Below, piece after piece: positions 7,777 through 18,080 of a stretch of 64,000 bases of DNA; within the stretch, counting starts at the first letter, position 1; every line of letters starts with the position of its first letter. The translations under genes were made by a program, and so were the position numbers. The DNA comes from Prostheceraeus crozeri (taxonomy: Eukaryota > Platyhelminthes > Polycladida > Euryleptidae). The notes below the pieces were generated by a model. It did not search any database, was not told where the DNA came from, and saw nothing but the letters and a program-made list of their open reading frames with translations. Location: NCBI GenBank assembly GCA_907163375.1, contig CAJQUW010007414.1, forward strand, positions 1 to 64,000. The letters are read 5' to 3'.

Positions 7777-8097
7777 TCAAAGATGGAAATGTGTTTTCAT
7801 TTTGTATCGAGTTAAAGCAGTAGCAACTACTGGAATTGTAAGAACGCCAGATGAAATGACAATTGTTAAAGCATTAGACCATCTCTTTCTTAACTTTTTA
7901 TAATGCTCTAATCTTAATAATAATTGAGATTCCTTATCTTTCATATACCTAACTCTATCTTTGTGTTTTTCTTTGTTCATTTTTTCAATGTTAATCTTTT
8001 CAATGTCCATTAAAGTAGAACTACGTTCATATGATAACGAAGGATATATTCTTGCGGTTTCTTCCACTTTTGTTTCATCCACTTTTGTTTCTTCCAT
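7777..8097 (-). CDS. Small membrane protein of the viral element
   Basis: 106 residues. The acidic N-terminus repeats VDETKVEET; residues 30-72 are a charged helix rich in Lys and Glu, and residues 75-96 form one hydrophobic membrane segment (ALTIVISSGVLTIPVVATAL) followed by a short basic tail. There is no signal peptide, so a type II or tail-anchored membrane protein is likely. The start lies in TTTCTTTAAAAATG, matching the virion genes, which supports membership in the element. No family is recognised; a virion membrane or egress role would be inference. Confidence 0.55.
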   Translation of the reverse strand: MEETKVDETKVEETARIYPSLSYERSSTLMDIEKINIEKMNKEKHKDRVRYMKDKESQLLLRLEHYKKLRKRWSNALTIVISSGVLTIPVVATALTRYKMKTHFHL

Positions 8098-8118
8098 TTT
8101 TAAAGAAATATTTTTAAC

Positions 8119-8470
8119 GGGCGAAGCCCTGAACCTTCGGTTCGCAAGTCACATGATATATTTTAAAAACCTGAAAATTGGATAAAATTCATGAATTTGA
8201 AATTCTCAACTTTTATGATTTTCGGTGTCCGGTTTTACATGACCTGGAACGGTCATGATTTAAGCAATGAAAAATGTCATAATCACAAATTTGAGATTCT
8301 CAACTTTTATGATTTTTTCGGTGTCCTGGAACGGTCATGATTTAAGCGAGGGTGAAAATCGAACCGAAGGTTCTAGGGCTTCGCGCTTCGCCCGATTGTA
8401 ATTCTCAAATTTTGAGATTTTGAAAAATTTGAAAAATTGGGTATTTTTAAAAACGCTTAAATTTTCGCCC
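8119..8470. repeat. Hairpins and a direct duplication upstream of the membrane-protein gene
   Basis: Hairpins GGGC-GAA-GCCC (8119-8129), GAACC-TTC-GGTTC (8131-8143) and GAACC-GAA-GGTTC (8361-8373) belong to the same 3-nt-loop family as those near the capsid genes. A segment containing TTCTCAACTTTTATGATTTT, then CGGTGTCC, then TGGAACGGTCATGATTTAAG occurs twice (8195-8268 and 8292-8349). Confidence 0.7.
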
Positions 8471-8556
8471 TTCGGCCTTCAGCCACGTGAAATTTGAAGT
8501 CTACCTAAATTTTTGAAATTTTTTGAAATTTTGATTTTTTGAAAAAACCCGCAAAA

Positions 8557-8620
8557 GTGTGACATCCGGCGCAAGCGAAGCGAAGCAAAGCGAAGCGAAG
8601 CGTCGCGCCGGATGTCACAC
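8557..8620. repeat. Perfect 16-bp inverted repeat with GCGAA-rich loop
   Basis: GTGTGACATCCGGCGC (8557-8572) and its exact complement (8605-8620) flank a 32-nt spacer made of AAGCGAAGCG-type repeats. It is the last structure before LINE-derived sequence resumes, so it may lie at or near the right end of the viral element. Confidence 0.8.
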
Positions 8621-8625
8621 TATAA

Positions 8626-9130
8626 ACTACTAATAACTTTTGTTCCATTTTCTTAGTAAGCGCTCACGTTTCACATCCACATGTCATTGCTGGGAGTATG
8701 CATTGGTTGAAGATTTTCTTCTCAAGACAGATCGGGATTTTGTCATTTCTAAAAGTTTCGTAATGTTTTCCAAAGTTAATCCATCCTTGCTGACATCGTC
8801 TACTTATTTCTGGTGTGATGTTGTTATTGAGTCTCACTTCTTGGCCTAAGTAGACGTACTTGTCTACCTCTTCGATTTCTTCGTCTGTTAGGGTAACCGC
8901 TTTTTGGTAGCAAAATTGTTGCTCATTACTTTGGTCTTCGTTATATTAATCTTTAAGCCGCTTTTTGCGCCAACCGTGTTCAGTTCGCTTAACATTTCCT
9001 GGATCTCATCACAGGTATTTGCAATAAGGACTACATCATCTGCAAATTTCAAATGATTCAGTTTTCTACCGTTTGCAGGTATGTTTATCCCACAGTCATT
9101 CCAGTTTAGATTTCGGAGTATGGTATATCG
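8626..9130 (-). pseudogene. LINE (RTE-type) reverse transcriptase fragment
   Basis: The minus strand encodes LNWNDCGINI, then KLNHLKFADDVVLIAN (the F-A-D-D polymerase motif) and GLKINITKTKVM. After a frameshift near 8905 it continues with EIEEVDKYVYLGQEV, FGKHYETF and CILPAMTCGCET, then a TGA in place of the usual Trp and ALTKKMEQK. This is the C-terminal half of the polymerase of an RTE-like non-LTR retrotransposon. It is 5'-truncated near 9130 and cut at about 8626, where the viral element begins. Confidence 0.85.
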
Positions 9131-9385
9131 GGTTGCACGTATCGGATTATGAACTGGAGACATATGCGGGCCAAATTCGGAACACAAAACTCATCAACTA
9201 CATAATGGCACGCGATTTAAGACCATATGAAGAGCTGGAACCTCATAGGTACCTCTCCGATCCCCGATCTTGCAATGAAAAAATCGAAACTAATATTTTT
9301 CATCGTCTTCGATGCTATTTGCAAAAGGCAGCCTTTTTCCTAAATAATACGCAGCTGTTTTCAGCAGTAATTCTATCAAACTTAC
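9131..9385. other. No recognised content
   Basis: Intron sequence downstream of the ANAPC7 exon. Open frames here have no recognisable motif. Confidence 0.5.
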
Positions 9386-9501
9386 CGTAAAACATCTTTG
9401 AATGCAGCAATCGCAGATTTTTCGTTTCCGTAACGAAGATAAAGTTGTCCTAATGCCATGTTGACTCGTAAATTCCTTAGTTTCGGTGGAATGCTTTCTA
9501 G
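9386..9501 (-). CDS. ANAPC7: ANAPC7 exon (fourth one visible), TPR region
   Basis: 116-bp exon with acceptor TTTTCTTGCAG before 9501 and donor GTAAG from 9385. It encodes 38 codons plus 2 nt: LESIPPKLRN, then NMALGQLYLRYGNEKSA and FKDVL. This matches the segment of anaphase-promoting complex subunit 7 that reads LDGIPSR..K.NMMLANLYKKAG...YKEVLR in human. APC7 is a TPR scaffold of the APC/C ubiquitin ligase. Intron phase 0 on entry fits the preceding exon, and the next exon should enter in phase 2. No further exon is visible to the left; the viral element occupies the following intron. Confidence 0.85.
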
Positions 9502-11120
9502 CTGCAAGAAAATATTGAACCCATAGAGTATGTATAGTAGGTAGAGTAGCAACTCAGTATTAATCAAATCTCCAATGTGTATACAGATTTGATTTTCCCA
9601 AATGAACCCGAGTTAAATGCAAATGGGTAAATGTGAGATATGCAAATTTTTGCAGTTTTGAAGAAATCACCACGGAATTGAATGATCATGATACTGACAG
9701 CAGTACAGAAGAAATGATAGTATTTGCACATCCTCTGTGTCATGACAGTCTTGTAGAAGTGATGCTTGTTAAAGTAGCAATTCGAAGGTCGCTATTGCAG
9801 TAATTTAATGCTTAACCCACAGAATTAAATATTTTGTTTATCTGCTTCGGTTTGCTAGAAGTGTGATTAATACATAATCGCCGGCACATCGAGGAACCTA
9901 TTAAGTGGGCAAAAAGGAATTCCTAATACAGAGATAGGAAAAGAAGTCGTGCGTCGCTTGCGGATTAATGTCAGTTCAAGCAAAGTGCTTCGATTGCCAA
10001 AATTCCTTCAGATTCGAAGAATTCAGATCATTGGGCACAAGTTTTCTTCATAATGTTGGCCCTTCCGATCAATATTAAAAAAGTAGCAGGTGTATGGAAA
10101 TTAGTTCACTTGATGATTCCATATCCTCTCCCCAGCATTCCTTACAGCACGCACGCATCTCTCACTGGCTCTGGTTCCTCTGCTGACAGCTTATTGTTTG
10201 ACATTTCCAATAGCAAGCGATACACGAATTATCCATTCGAGAAGGAGCAAGTTGTCTACTTATGTGATGTGCCATTTCGATATTGAGGTGAGATACGATT
10301 CTTCCTTTCTAGGAACCTATTATTGTGGATCAACCTCAACCTTCTTAATAAGAACATTTACTTAAGCGTGATCACATCACAAGCTACCTGCCACTGGAAG
10401 CAAAATAACATGATCAAAGACAATGATCACAATTAAATTCAAAAGATGTAAATGGGTCCACATTACTATTCAGATTCAAGAAATCAAATATAAATTTAGT
10501 GAACCGTAAAATCATGCCGATGAAAATGGAATTAAAAACTTGAATTTTCAGCCAATGAACACAATGAGATCTCAAATTTTTCATGAAGACTTGCATTATA
10601 ATGCGGTTGATGAAATTCCCCGGATAATCAGCTTAAGTTCCACTTCATTAAAATGACTGCTAGCAAATATTCATTCATTTTGATATTCAACATGTTTCAT
10701 ACTACTTATATATGAGATTCAAGTTGATAGTATATATACACATGAATAATTTGCAAAAATTTAGCTTTCTAAAAACTGCCCAAATAATTTTTGGAGCAGA
10801 TTCTGAAATTTTGAAAGTGCTGTTTTCAACTAATTCATTCAACTTTGTGAATGTCTTGACTATGCATTTACCGTGGTATTGGTTGGGAAGAGTCAAGATA
10901 ATGGATACTTGCTTTTCCGCATAATGAATTGGAAGATCATCGTCAGGCGTAGCCGGAAAACATTCAAACATACAAAATTCACATTGCATAAAGGGCAAGA
11001 TTTCATGACTGATGAGTTAGGAATTAAGATGAGTCAAAGAGGAATAGAAATATGAGCATAAGAAAGATAGTAGTGAGCTATACTTCATCAATAGCAAAAA
11101 AAAATGAATAAATGAAGCTT
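9502..11120. other. ANAPC7: ANAPC7 intron, no recognised content
   Basis: AT-rich intron sequence. Short open frames show no domain motifs and no paired splice sites that fit the gene. Confidence 0.5.
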
Positions 11121-11129
11121 TTACGTCAC

Positions 11130-11293
11130 TACTCCCCATACTTGGGGCTTGGACGGTGCTGACACAGTCAGACTTATGGAGCGTTGCATTACTTTTAGTC
11201 CGGATGCCCTTCCTGCCGACTTCCAATGACACCGTCGGGGCTCGACCTTTGCACCAAAAGATCGCTAGGCCAAGCACTTAACCACTGTGCCAC
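11130..11293 (-). repeat. tRNA-derived SINE
   Basis: Read on the minus strand it starts GTGGCACAGTGGTTAAGTGC. This contains a perfect RNA polymerase III A box (TGGCACAGTGG) and, further on, a B-box-like GGTCGAGCCCC with one mismatch. The body carries GGCAGGAAGGGCATCCGG, a conserved word seen in SINEs and in LINE 3' ends of many invertebrates. The element ends near a tract of A/T. It is not a functional tRNA: the cloverleaf 3' half is missing. Confidence 0.75.
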
Positions 11294-11585
11294 TATAGAA
11301 ATTGACTTTGATCTGACTAAAGGGAAATGATTAAAGAAGGATGCAGAGGAATTGAGACAATGTTAATAAAGGAAAAGTGATGCAGTATAAATAAGAAGAT
11401 GCTAAATATTACTTCATGATTTCTTTTAAATTTTTTTTATCTATGTTATGTTCGAGTTCAGCTATGCCATTGATTTTAAGGTGATTTATTCATCATTAAG
11501 GCTTCCCATAAACGCAAGTTAGCTTCATCAGGATCATATGTAAGAACTGTTCTTGAAAACTGTTTTGGTTGTCAATTTTGAAGTA

Positions 11586-12300
11586 TAGGGTGTCCAGTTT
11601 ACGACGCCCGGATTTAATTCTGCTGTGATTTATAATATATTATGTGTACCATCTTAATTTTTTCTTTTGAGCGACTACAAAGATCTGCAATTTCATTTCC
11701 TACAACTAATTTTCAAAAGCATCTACATAAAGATCCTCTGTGATCATACTTTGTTAAAAAAGCTAAAGATTTAAGAGATGATAAATCAAAGTGTTGAACT
11801 GAAACGTTTGCAATGAGTCCCAAAAATTCTCAGTTTGATCCAAAATTTCGTTTCATTAGTTATGAAAAACAATATCCTTTAAATGCCACCGAATTTCCTG
11901 GCAAACTCGAACTCTTTGAAGAATGTTCAAAGAAAGGCACAAGTTGGAGTTTGTTTCACCAATGACTCGTATAATCTCATGTTTCAATTGAGGAACTGTT
12001 CTTGGGTCATTAGCGTAGACACGAGATTTCACGAAGCCCCATAAGAAGAAGCCACATGGGGATAATCGTACGAACTTTAAAGGGGTGCAAATGCAAATCC
12101 TTCTTCAAAACTGCTGCCTGGCTGATTAATATCTTTGTTTTCTTGCAAAATTGCTTCGAACAGTTCTTAAGCTATAGATTGATGCAAGCGGGTTTTAAAA
12201 CAAGGAAAGCCTAAATATTTGCTCAAACTTGATGTGGTCGCATCACAGATCAAGATACAGTAATTTTTGACTCAACATAATCATCTGCAGTATAGAATAT
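11586..12300 (-). pseudogene. Mariner/Tc1-type transposase relic
   Basis: The left end reads TA-GGGTGTCCAGTTTACG, a mariner-like terminus. On the minus strand around 11975-12090 the frame encodes SPCGFFLWGFVKSRVYA and LKHEIIRVIGET, the C-terminal catalytic region of DD41D-type mariner transposases. The third catalytic Asp of SPCDFFLWG is replaced by Gly. The remaining sequence is full of stops. Confidence 0.65.
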
Positions 12301-12565
12301 CAGAACGTAATATCAACGTCACGAAGACGTCCAGTTTATGAATTTCAGTGTTTCTGAAACCGACTGACAGTCAATGATATGAGCTTTAAAGTCATACTCA
12401 GATGAAGACTCAGGATGCTTTATTTTACTCATCAAAACAGCATTTGAGGTTGGCGATTCTCTGAATCATTGAAAAAATTATGTGAAGTTCTGAGATGAAT
12501 ACAATACAAATATAAAGAAATCAATGATAACAATTAGAGAGACAATGAAATTAAGAAACACTTAC

Positions 12566-12649
12566 GGTTCCTTGACCGTCCTTGTAGGTTCGTAGCTGCA
12601 TCTGACATTGATAGATCTTCCATTTAATGTCCGCTTCTGACATACAACC
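12566..12649 (-). CDS. ANAPC7: ANAPC7 exon (third one visible)
   Basis: 84-bp exon (28 codons, phase 0 on both sides), acceptor CGTTGCAG before 12649 and donor GTAAGTG from 12565. It encodes GCMSEADIKWKIYQCQMQLR and TYKDGQGT. This aligns with the human APC7 segment SEIEVKYKMAECYTMLKQDKDA, directly before the segment encoded by the 9.5-kb exon. The match is weaker in the last third. Order, strand and phase all agree with the other exons. Confidence 0.75.
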
Positions 12650-14580
12650 CTGCAACGTCGACATATTCTTTACATTTATACAAAATATTTCATGTTGGGT
12701 GACAGTTTTATTGTAATGAAAAATTATTTGGATAACAATTTAGATGAATTATGGCAAACAAAATTAATGATCTACCTGATCATTTGACACGCTGGTAGCG
12801 TCTCAAATGCTTTTAACCCAATTTTCTCCGGGGAGGTGGGAGGGGTGACAGCGAGCCCCTGAACATTTTTTGATATTGCTCCATATGTTTTGTGACTTTT
12901 GATTCCTACGTCAACCAATTCAAATTTTATCAATTTTACCCAATGAGAACATCAGAAATTTGATCTTTGTTTGATTAATTGACTTTTTGACAATTAAGAA
13001 TTTTTGACAACTGACCAAACACATATGAAGCTATAATTCACATATCATATCATCAACAAATTCATCGATAAAAGCATAATATGGAAAATAGCAATAACAT
13101 ACAAACACTACTCACATCAGAGTTATAAGCAATATTTTCATTTTTATACTATAAATAGTGCATTCCAAGTCACAAAATGGACAGATTAACATGCTTCACA
13201 ATAGTATTGCAGACATGCAGGTACTTCATCTTTTTTGCTCAATATACAGCTGAAATCCTAGCACACTATTTATAACTTACAAATATCTTCAAAAATTTCT
13301 TTGGAAATTTCTTTTTGAGCCGTTTTCAACAGGTAAGTTTCTCAATGGAATAAGGGATCTTTCCAACATTGTCTTTGAAGTTTTCATGCAACAACTGATC
13401 AAAACCTTGTTTATCAAAGTCATCTTCCCTTAATTTCCAACATACACTAAAAAATTATCTTTTTAATAAATATAATTGCTATTTATAGTCAGGGATGAGA
13501 ATGGAGCAACGGGGCCCCAGCGGAAATTCACATTTCAGGGAACCCAAATAGAAAAATAAAAAATGCATTAGGCAGATTTGTTGGGGCTCCCGCGGAAAAT
13601 TCTCATCCTTGTATTAGTTAAGGACATAAATATATCTTTATTACGGTATTAATAATGTCAATATATTAATGCTGGATTAGTTAAGAACTGACACCACCAC
13701 TCCAACAAGCATGCGTCAATTGAGTTGTGCAGTAATTTTAGGAGCGATTAAATCATTGGAACATTAAAATTAGAGGGAGAAGTCTCCAGGAGCTCAAGAT
13801 AAGTCTAATAAACTAGAGTTAATGCAATAATTCAATTTTCTAGTGAATAATGTCATTGAAACTTTTCTGAGGTCATTCCAGCACTTCTACAACATATATG
13901 AAGAGGAGTGCGTGCGAGTTTGTATTTAATACACTTCATAATTAAATTTCTCTTGCTAATGTAGGAAGATGTGATTTTTTTCCTTGTGTTTCAAACTTAT
14001 TAGTTCATCATTGAGCAACCCTAGCTTATTTCATGGTCCTATGCTGTATTAGAGGTGAAAAATTTACAAAAAAACGAGTAAAAATAGCAATTGAATACAA
14101 AACTCTCAAACATAGTTGTAGTCAAATGATCAGGATTGCACCAGCTTTTTCTAAACCCAAGTAAATTCAGGATCAAAGGAAAATACCCCTTTCGAGCCAC
14201 AGGCATCACGAGATTGCACGAGCTTTCATTACTTACATTAAAAGCTAATAGTCATCACATGTACATGTATTTAGGCATTCGATTACCAAATGCACAAGGG
14301 CAGGGGCTCGCGGTAAGCTTAGCGAGATGGCTTCATATCTCAGAGATTCAATATGAGATAATAACTAAGCAAACTTTTCACCAAGCCTTCCGTTTTGGTA
14401 GAAAATTGTTAGAATTGGCAGATCTTTTGGGAGGATTTTCATAAATCAGAGAGGCTCAACAACCAACACTGCCTTGTTATGGATCCCTTCGAAAATTATG
14501 ACTTCATAATAGCTTTTACAATCCGATACAGATACACCGGTATAGACCCAATTCACTACAACATATTGAAGGTTAAATGT
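12650..14580. other. ANAPC7: ANAPC7 intron, little recognisable content
   Basis: Non-coding. Apart from the short inverted-repeat element at 13490-13611, I see no gene or repeat. Confidence 0.5.
13490..13611. mobile_element. Short MITE-like inverted-repeat element
   Basis: Ends read CAGGGATGAGAAT...GGGGCCCC on the left and, complemented, CAAGGATGAGAAT...GGAGCCCC on the right, 122 bp apart. No target duplication is clear. Confidence 0.5.
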
Positions 14581-14611
14581 GATAAAGAAGGAAATGCAGC
14601 GTGAACACTCG

Positions 14612-15310
14612 TCTATACCATTTCCAATCCAATTTCACAAAGATGAAATTCAATTTCTCATTCGTGAAATCCTATTTCTCATTCGTGAAATCCAATTTCT
14701 CATTCGTGAAATCCAATTTCTCATTAGTGAAATCCTATTTCTCATTCGTGAAATTCAATTTCTCATTCGTGAAATCCTATTTCTCATTCGTGAAATTCAA
14801 ATTCTCATTCGTGAAATTCAATTTCTCATTCGTGAAATTCAATTTCTCATTCGTGAAATCCTATTTCTCATTCGTGAAGTCCTATTTCTCATTCGTGAAG
14901 TCCTATTTCTCATTCGTGAAATCCTATTTCTCATTCGTGAAATCCTATTTCTCATTCGTGAAATCCTATTTCTCATTCGTGAAATCCTATTTCTCATTCG
15001 TGAAATCCTATTTCTCATTCGTGAAATCCTATTTCTCATTCGTGAAATCCTATTTCTCATTCGTGAAATTCAAATTCTCATTCGTGAAACTTTATTTCTC
15101 ATTCGTGAAATCCTATTTCTCATTCACGAAATTCAATTTCTCATTCGTGGAAGTCTATTTCACTTGTCATTTTTAGAAATTTTTTTCTCCATTTTAATGC
15201 CTCTGAATCTTTTCCTAGTCACCAAACTCAGCACTGCCTACTTCAAATAGACTTAAACGCGCATATTTCATTACTCTAAAGATATCACAGCGACCTGTTA
15301 TGACGCTAAC
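14612..15310 (+). mobile_element. Minisatellite-bearing repeat element, copy 1
   Basis: Core of about 24 copies of the 21-bp unit CTCATTCGTGAAATCCTATTT (14640-15150) with variants. It is flanked by CTATACCATTTCCAATCC on the left and a unique tail (GCACTGCCTACTTC, AAACGCGCATATTTC, GACCTGTTATGACG) on the right. A second copy lies inverted at 21077-21794 with the same flanks, so the whole block is mobile. Long open frames through the array exist in several frames only because 21 is divisible by three; they are not genes. Lack of TIRs, a subterminal inverted word and a tandem core resemble Helitron-related HINE/DINE/pearl elements, a tentative assignment. Confidence 0.75.
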
Positions 15311-15612
15311 TTGCAAAAATCTTCGGGATGACCATCAAAATCCAGTGATTGGATTGAGAATTTCCAGGATTTTCGTGCCCACCCCTCGAAATTCGTGCCC
15401 ATGCTGTGTATTTCCCCTTTAATTGTTCAAGTTCATAATCAAAATGGATCAATAATTAGTAGGTCTTTGAAATAATGAGCAAGAAATGTGCCATTGTCTT
15501 AGGAATTCGTGTTCCACCTTCGGCGGTTGACCAAATCCCCCATTCTCTCATCTCTGAATTTCCTTTTCAATACACGCTGATGAGCAAGCCTTTTTTATTG
15601 ACACCTAACAAT
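15311..15612. other. ANAPC7 intron, TTCGTGCCC words
   Basis: No gene. The word TTCGTGCCC occurs at 15374 and 15400 and again in a cluster at 19850-19900, possibly remains of one transposon family. Confidence 0.35.
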
Positions 15613-18080
15613 TAGGGACCTGCGAATCGGTGCGTGATTTGCGAATCGAATCATAGAGAACTTAAATAAGCTATTTAAGCAGGTTTTTACGTACGATTCC
15701 CGCTAGCCATTAAGAAAAGAGGCCGATCTAGCAGGAACTAATGATTATGCAATTTACATGGCTATTGAAAGATACTGTGACTCAGTGGTCGGGACAGAAA
15801 TTTTTCCATTTTTTTCGCAGCTCTACTAATACCAGCAAATTATAGAATCATATTTCATGATTATGAAGAGTAAAACACCGCTCTTATCAAAATTTGACCA
15901 ACGCCCAATATCTGTCGGAAGAAACTGATTTTTCAAAATGTTTTGTGCAATTTCCGCAATTAAGTGCTTTCTTGTAGTAAGCCAGATTTTTCGAAAGCAA
16001 CTGCGTTTCGTCATTGATGACTCACAAAAGATTTTTCGCAAGTATCTGATTACATGAATTCGCTACCACCGCCATCTATCGTTTCTTAGGAGCCATTTTG
16101 TTAATACTAAACTGCTTAAATTATAAAACTGGCATTTTGTTACCGAATCCATCTTATCAACTAGTAGCCTATACACATGTACATGTAGCAAATGTCACTA
16201 ACCTTACAACTAAACCACCAACAAAAACTTTGCAACAAAAATTCTTGTTAATACTTGTCATTTAAGACATGATCCGTTCAAGTTCATAACAGGCGGTGAC
16301 AGGAAGGTCACATCAAAAGGAAATAAACCAATCAGCAATTGACAGAAAGTTGAAGTTCTCATCAAAAGAAAACAAATAATAATTACGGATCGAAAGAGAA
16401 ATAACGGATGATGCAGAAATTCAGCCGTGTGGAAATCTCAACTTGTAAAAAAGCAACAATTCTCGAAATAAAAACCTTGAGGATGATGTCTTTGAGTATT
16501 ATATTCTCTTTCCATTGACTCCTGCTCCTCACGCAGCTGTCGTGCTTGGTTTTCCACTAATATTGCTCTGATATTTCCCATCAATTCTCTCCGCCTCGGA
16601 ATGCATCGAGTTCGAGGGCATAGGTCCATCCCAAATTTCTCGGCACGTGGAGGAACTGAAGTCGATCAGTGCATGGCGACTGCACAAGCATCTGTTAGCA
16701 GAAAATTGCAGGAATAATTGGTAGCCGAATTAATCTTATGATCACATTTTTTCTGCAACAGACGAAGGTCTCAGGCCCAAAAGTTGTGTGCCAATGAATC
16801 TAATTCGAGCAGAACAAAAATCCTCAACATAGTTGATAATATTTCCTGCAATATTATGGTCACCTGTCCTCTTGTTCTTTAAAACAAGCCTTGGAATGCC
16901 GCTTGGTCAACGGCACTTTTTTACGAAGACTGTCTGTGTTTGGCAACGTGTGGCAGAACTGATTGTCGGCAGCTAGGTCAACGCTCACACACTGTTGATC
17001 CAAAACAGATGTCTCGAGATTCGGACATTTCATTTTTATGGACTTTGCATCATTTAAGAGAAAATTCCATAGCAGTCTATTTTCTAGGGACAGCTATGAA
17101 ATTTTCTGCGTATATGGTATAAAATGGGGTACATTTTTTGCAGCATCCACGTCTGTAGAATGCGCTTTCAAATTTTCTGAATGGAAGGTAAGAACCGTTT
17201 GTAAAATGAGAGTACATTCATTTAACATCACTAATACCTTGATTTGATCTTTCCGGGTGATCTTCAAAACCACCAGCTGTTCGAGGATACTTTGGACAAC
17301 TTAATGGCAATGCAACTGATAACACAAGTCCAAACATTGTGTTTTCTGCATCCATCAGGGACATTGCATCGTTAGCTGAATATCAAAAATATGAGTAAAT
17401 CTTATGGGAAGTGTGGATGTCGAGCACTTCAAATGACTCCAGTTGCGTTCAGAATTTCAGGCATCGAGCGACTGTACACAATGAATTTCAATGCATATAT
17501 CCGACAACAATACTCATATTCATTTGAATTTTATTTGTTTCGTCTATACATCAATTGAAAAATTATTTGAAATCAAGTCGGTTATCATTCTTCTATAGAA
17601 CTATCGGCAACTTCTTAAACATGGCTTTGAAAGTTCCTTATGCGGTTACAACATCCACAGTAGCTCAGTAGATGCTAGGAACTGCTGCTGCAATTCTTCC
17701 ATTTTACTGAACCTGTTACAAGATGTAAGACGCTGTGAATAATATGAAGCTTTAACTAAATGATAGCGTAATGAATAACATGCTAATTTGTTGTTATTAG
17801 CTTGCCTTTTCCATCCTGTAGACCAGTGTTTATTCTATTAGACAACATAGATTCATTTAAATGTACGAATTACAAGGTTCAATTTTTCGCAGGACCAAGT
17901 CAATTTTTTCGCAGCGAGTTCACTTTTTTAACATTTTCGCAGCGAGTTCACTTTTTTAACATTTTCGCAGCTGGCCCGACCACTGCTGTGACTCCTTGGC
18001 AATCATAAAGAGATGAGCAGTCAAATTAAATCGGCAGCCGATTCGGGAATCGAATCTCCTCGAAGCTTCGCAGGTCCCTA
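15613..18080. mobile_element. Old hAT-type MITE split by a second hAT element
   Basis: Terminal inverted repeats TAGGGACCTGCGAA at 15613 and 18067-18080. Flanking 8-mers CTAACAAT and CTGATAAC differ only by three transitions, compatible with a decayed 8-bp target duplication. Without the nested element it is about 260 bp and encodes nothing. Confidence 0.65.
15783..17985. mobile_element. hAT element with perfect 8-bp target duplication
   Basis: Termini CAGTGGTCGGGACAG and, complemented from the right, CAGTGGTCGGGCCAG (one mismatch in 15). The flanking 8-mer CTGTGACT is identical on both sides (15775-15782 and 17986-17993), the size typical for hAT. The 2.2-kb interior has only fragmentary open frames, among them a 63-residue minus-strand frame (16438-16629) with LMGNIRAILVENQARQLREE that I cannot assign. 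Near the right end TTTTCGCAGCGAGTTCACTT is duplicated in tandem. Confidence 0.85.

Larger units (their letters stand above)
1..8625. mobile_element. Endogenous adintovirus / Maverick-Polinton-like element, right-hand part
   Basis: Gene-dense, intron-free block that contrasts with the gene-poor DNA to its right. It encodes fibre-like, capsid-type and two small hydrophobic proteins, a DDE integrase with a PLA2 domain, and an adenain-type protease. That set is typical of adintoviruses and Maverick/Polinton elements. Shared T-rich start contexts and a shared family of GC-rich hairpins (885-5292 and again 8119-8620) tie the left and right parts together. No DNA polymerase B or packaging ATPase is present, so the rest probably lies left of the window. 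The right limit is set by the resumption of a LINE reading frame at about 8625; no terminal inverted repeat can be checked because the other end is not visible. Genes are intact, which suggests recent integration or a still active element. Confidence 0.8.

Noticed and set aside
8888-9187. Minus-strand start MCSEFGPHMSP... as the start of a reverse-transcriptase gene
   Set aside because: Similarity to LINE polymerase begins only near NLNWNDCG; the preceding residues are unrelated flank, so this is a 5'-truncated fragment.
11130-11293. A functional tRNA gene
   Set aside because: Only the A and B boxes are tRNA-like; the acceptor stem and 3' half are replaced by a SINE body.
14579-15250. Long open frames of LIREI... 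or SFVKSY... repeats on both strands at 14.6-15.2 and 21.2-21.8 kb
   Set aside because: They arise from a 21-bp minisatellite whose unit has no stop in several frames; the same array is open in unrelated frames and in the inverted copy.
15826-16041. Minus-strand frame with HLIAEIAQNILKNQFLPTD, faintly like a small protein of Maverick elements
   Set aside because: Only about 20 residues are similar, it lies inside a hAT element with perfect ends, and no viral gene is near.
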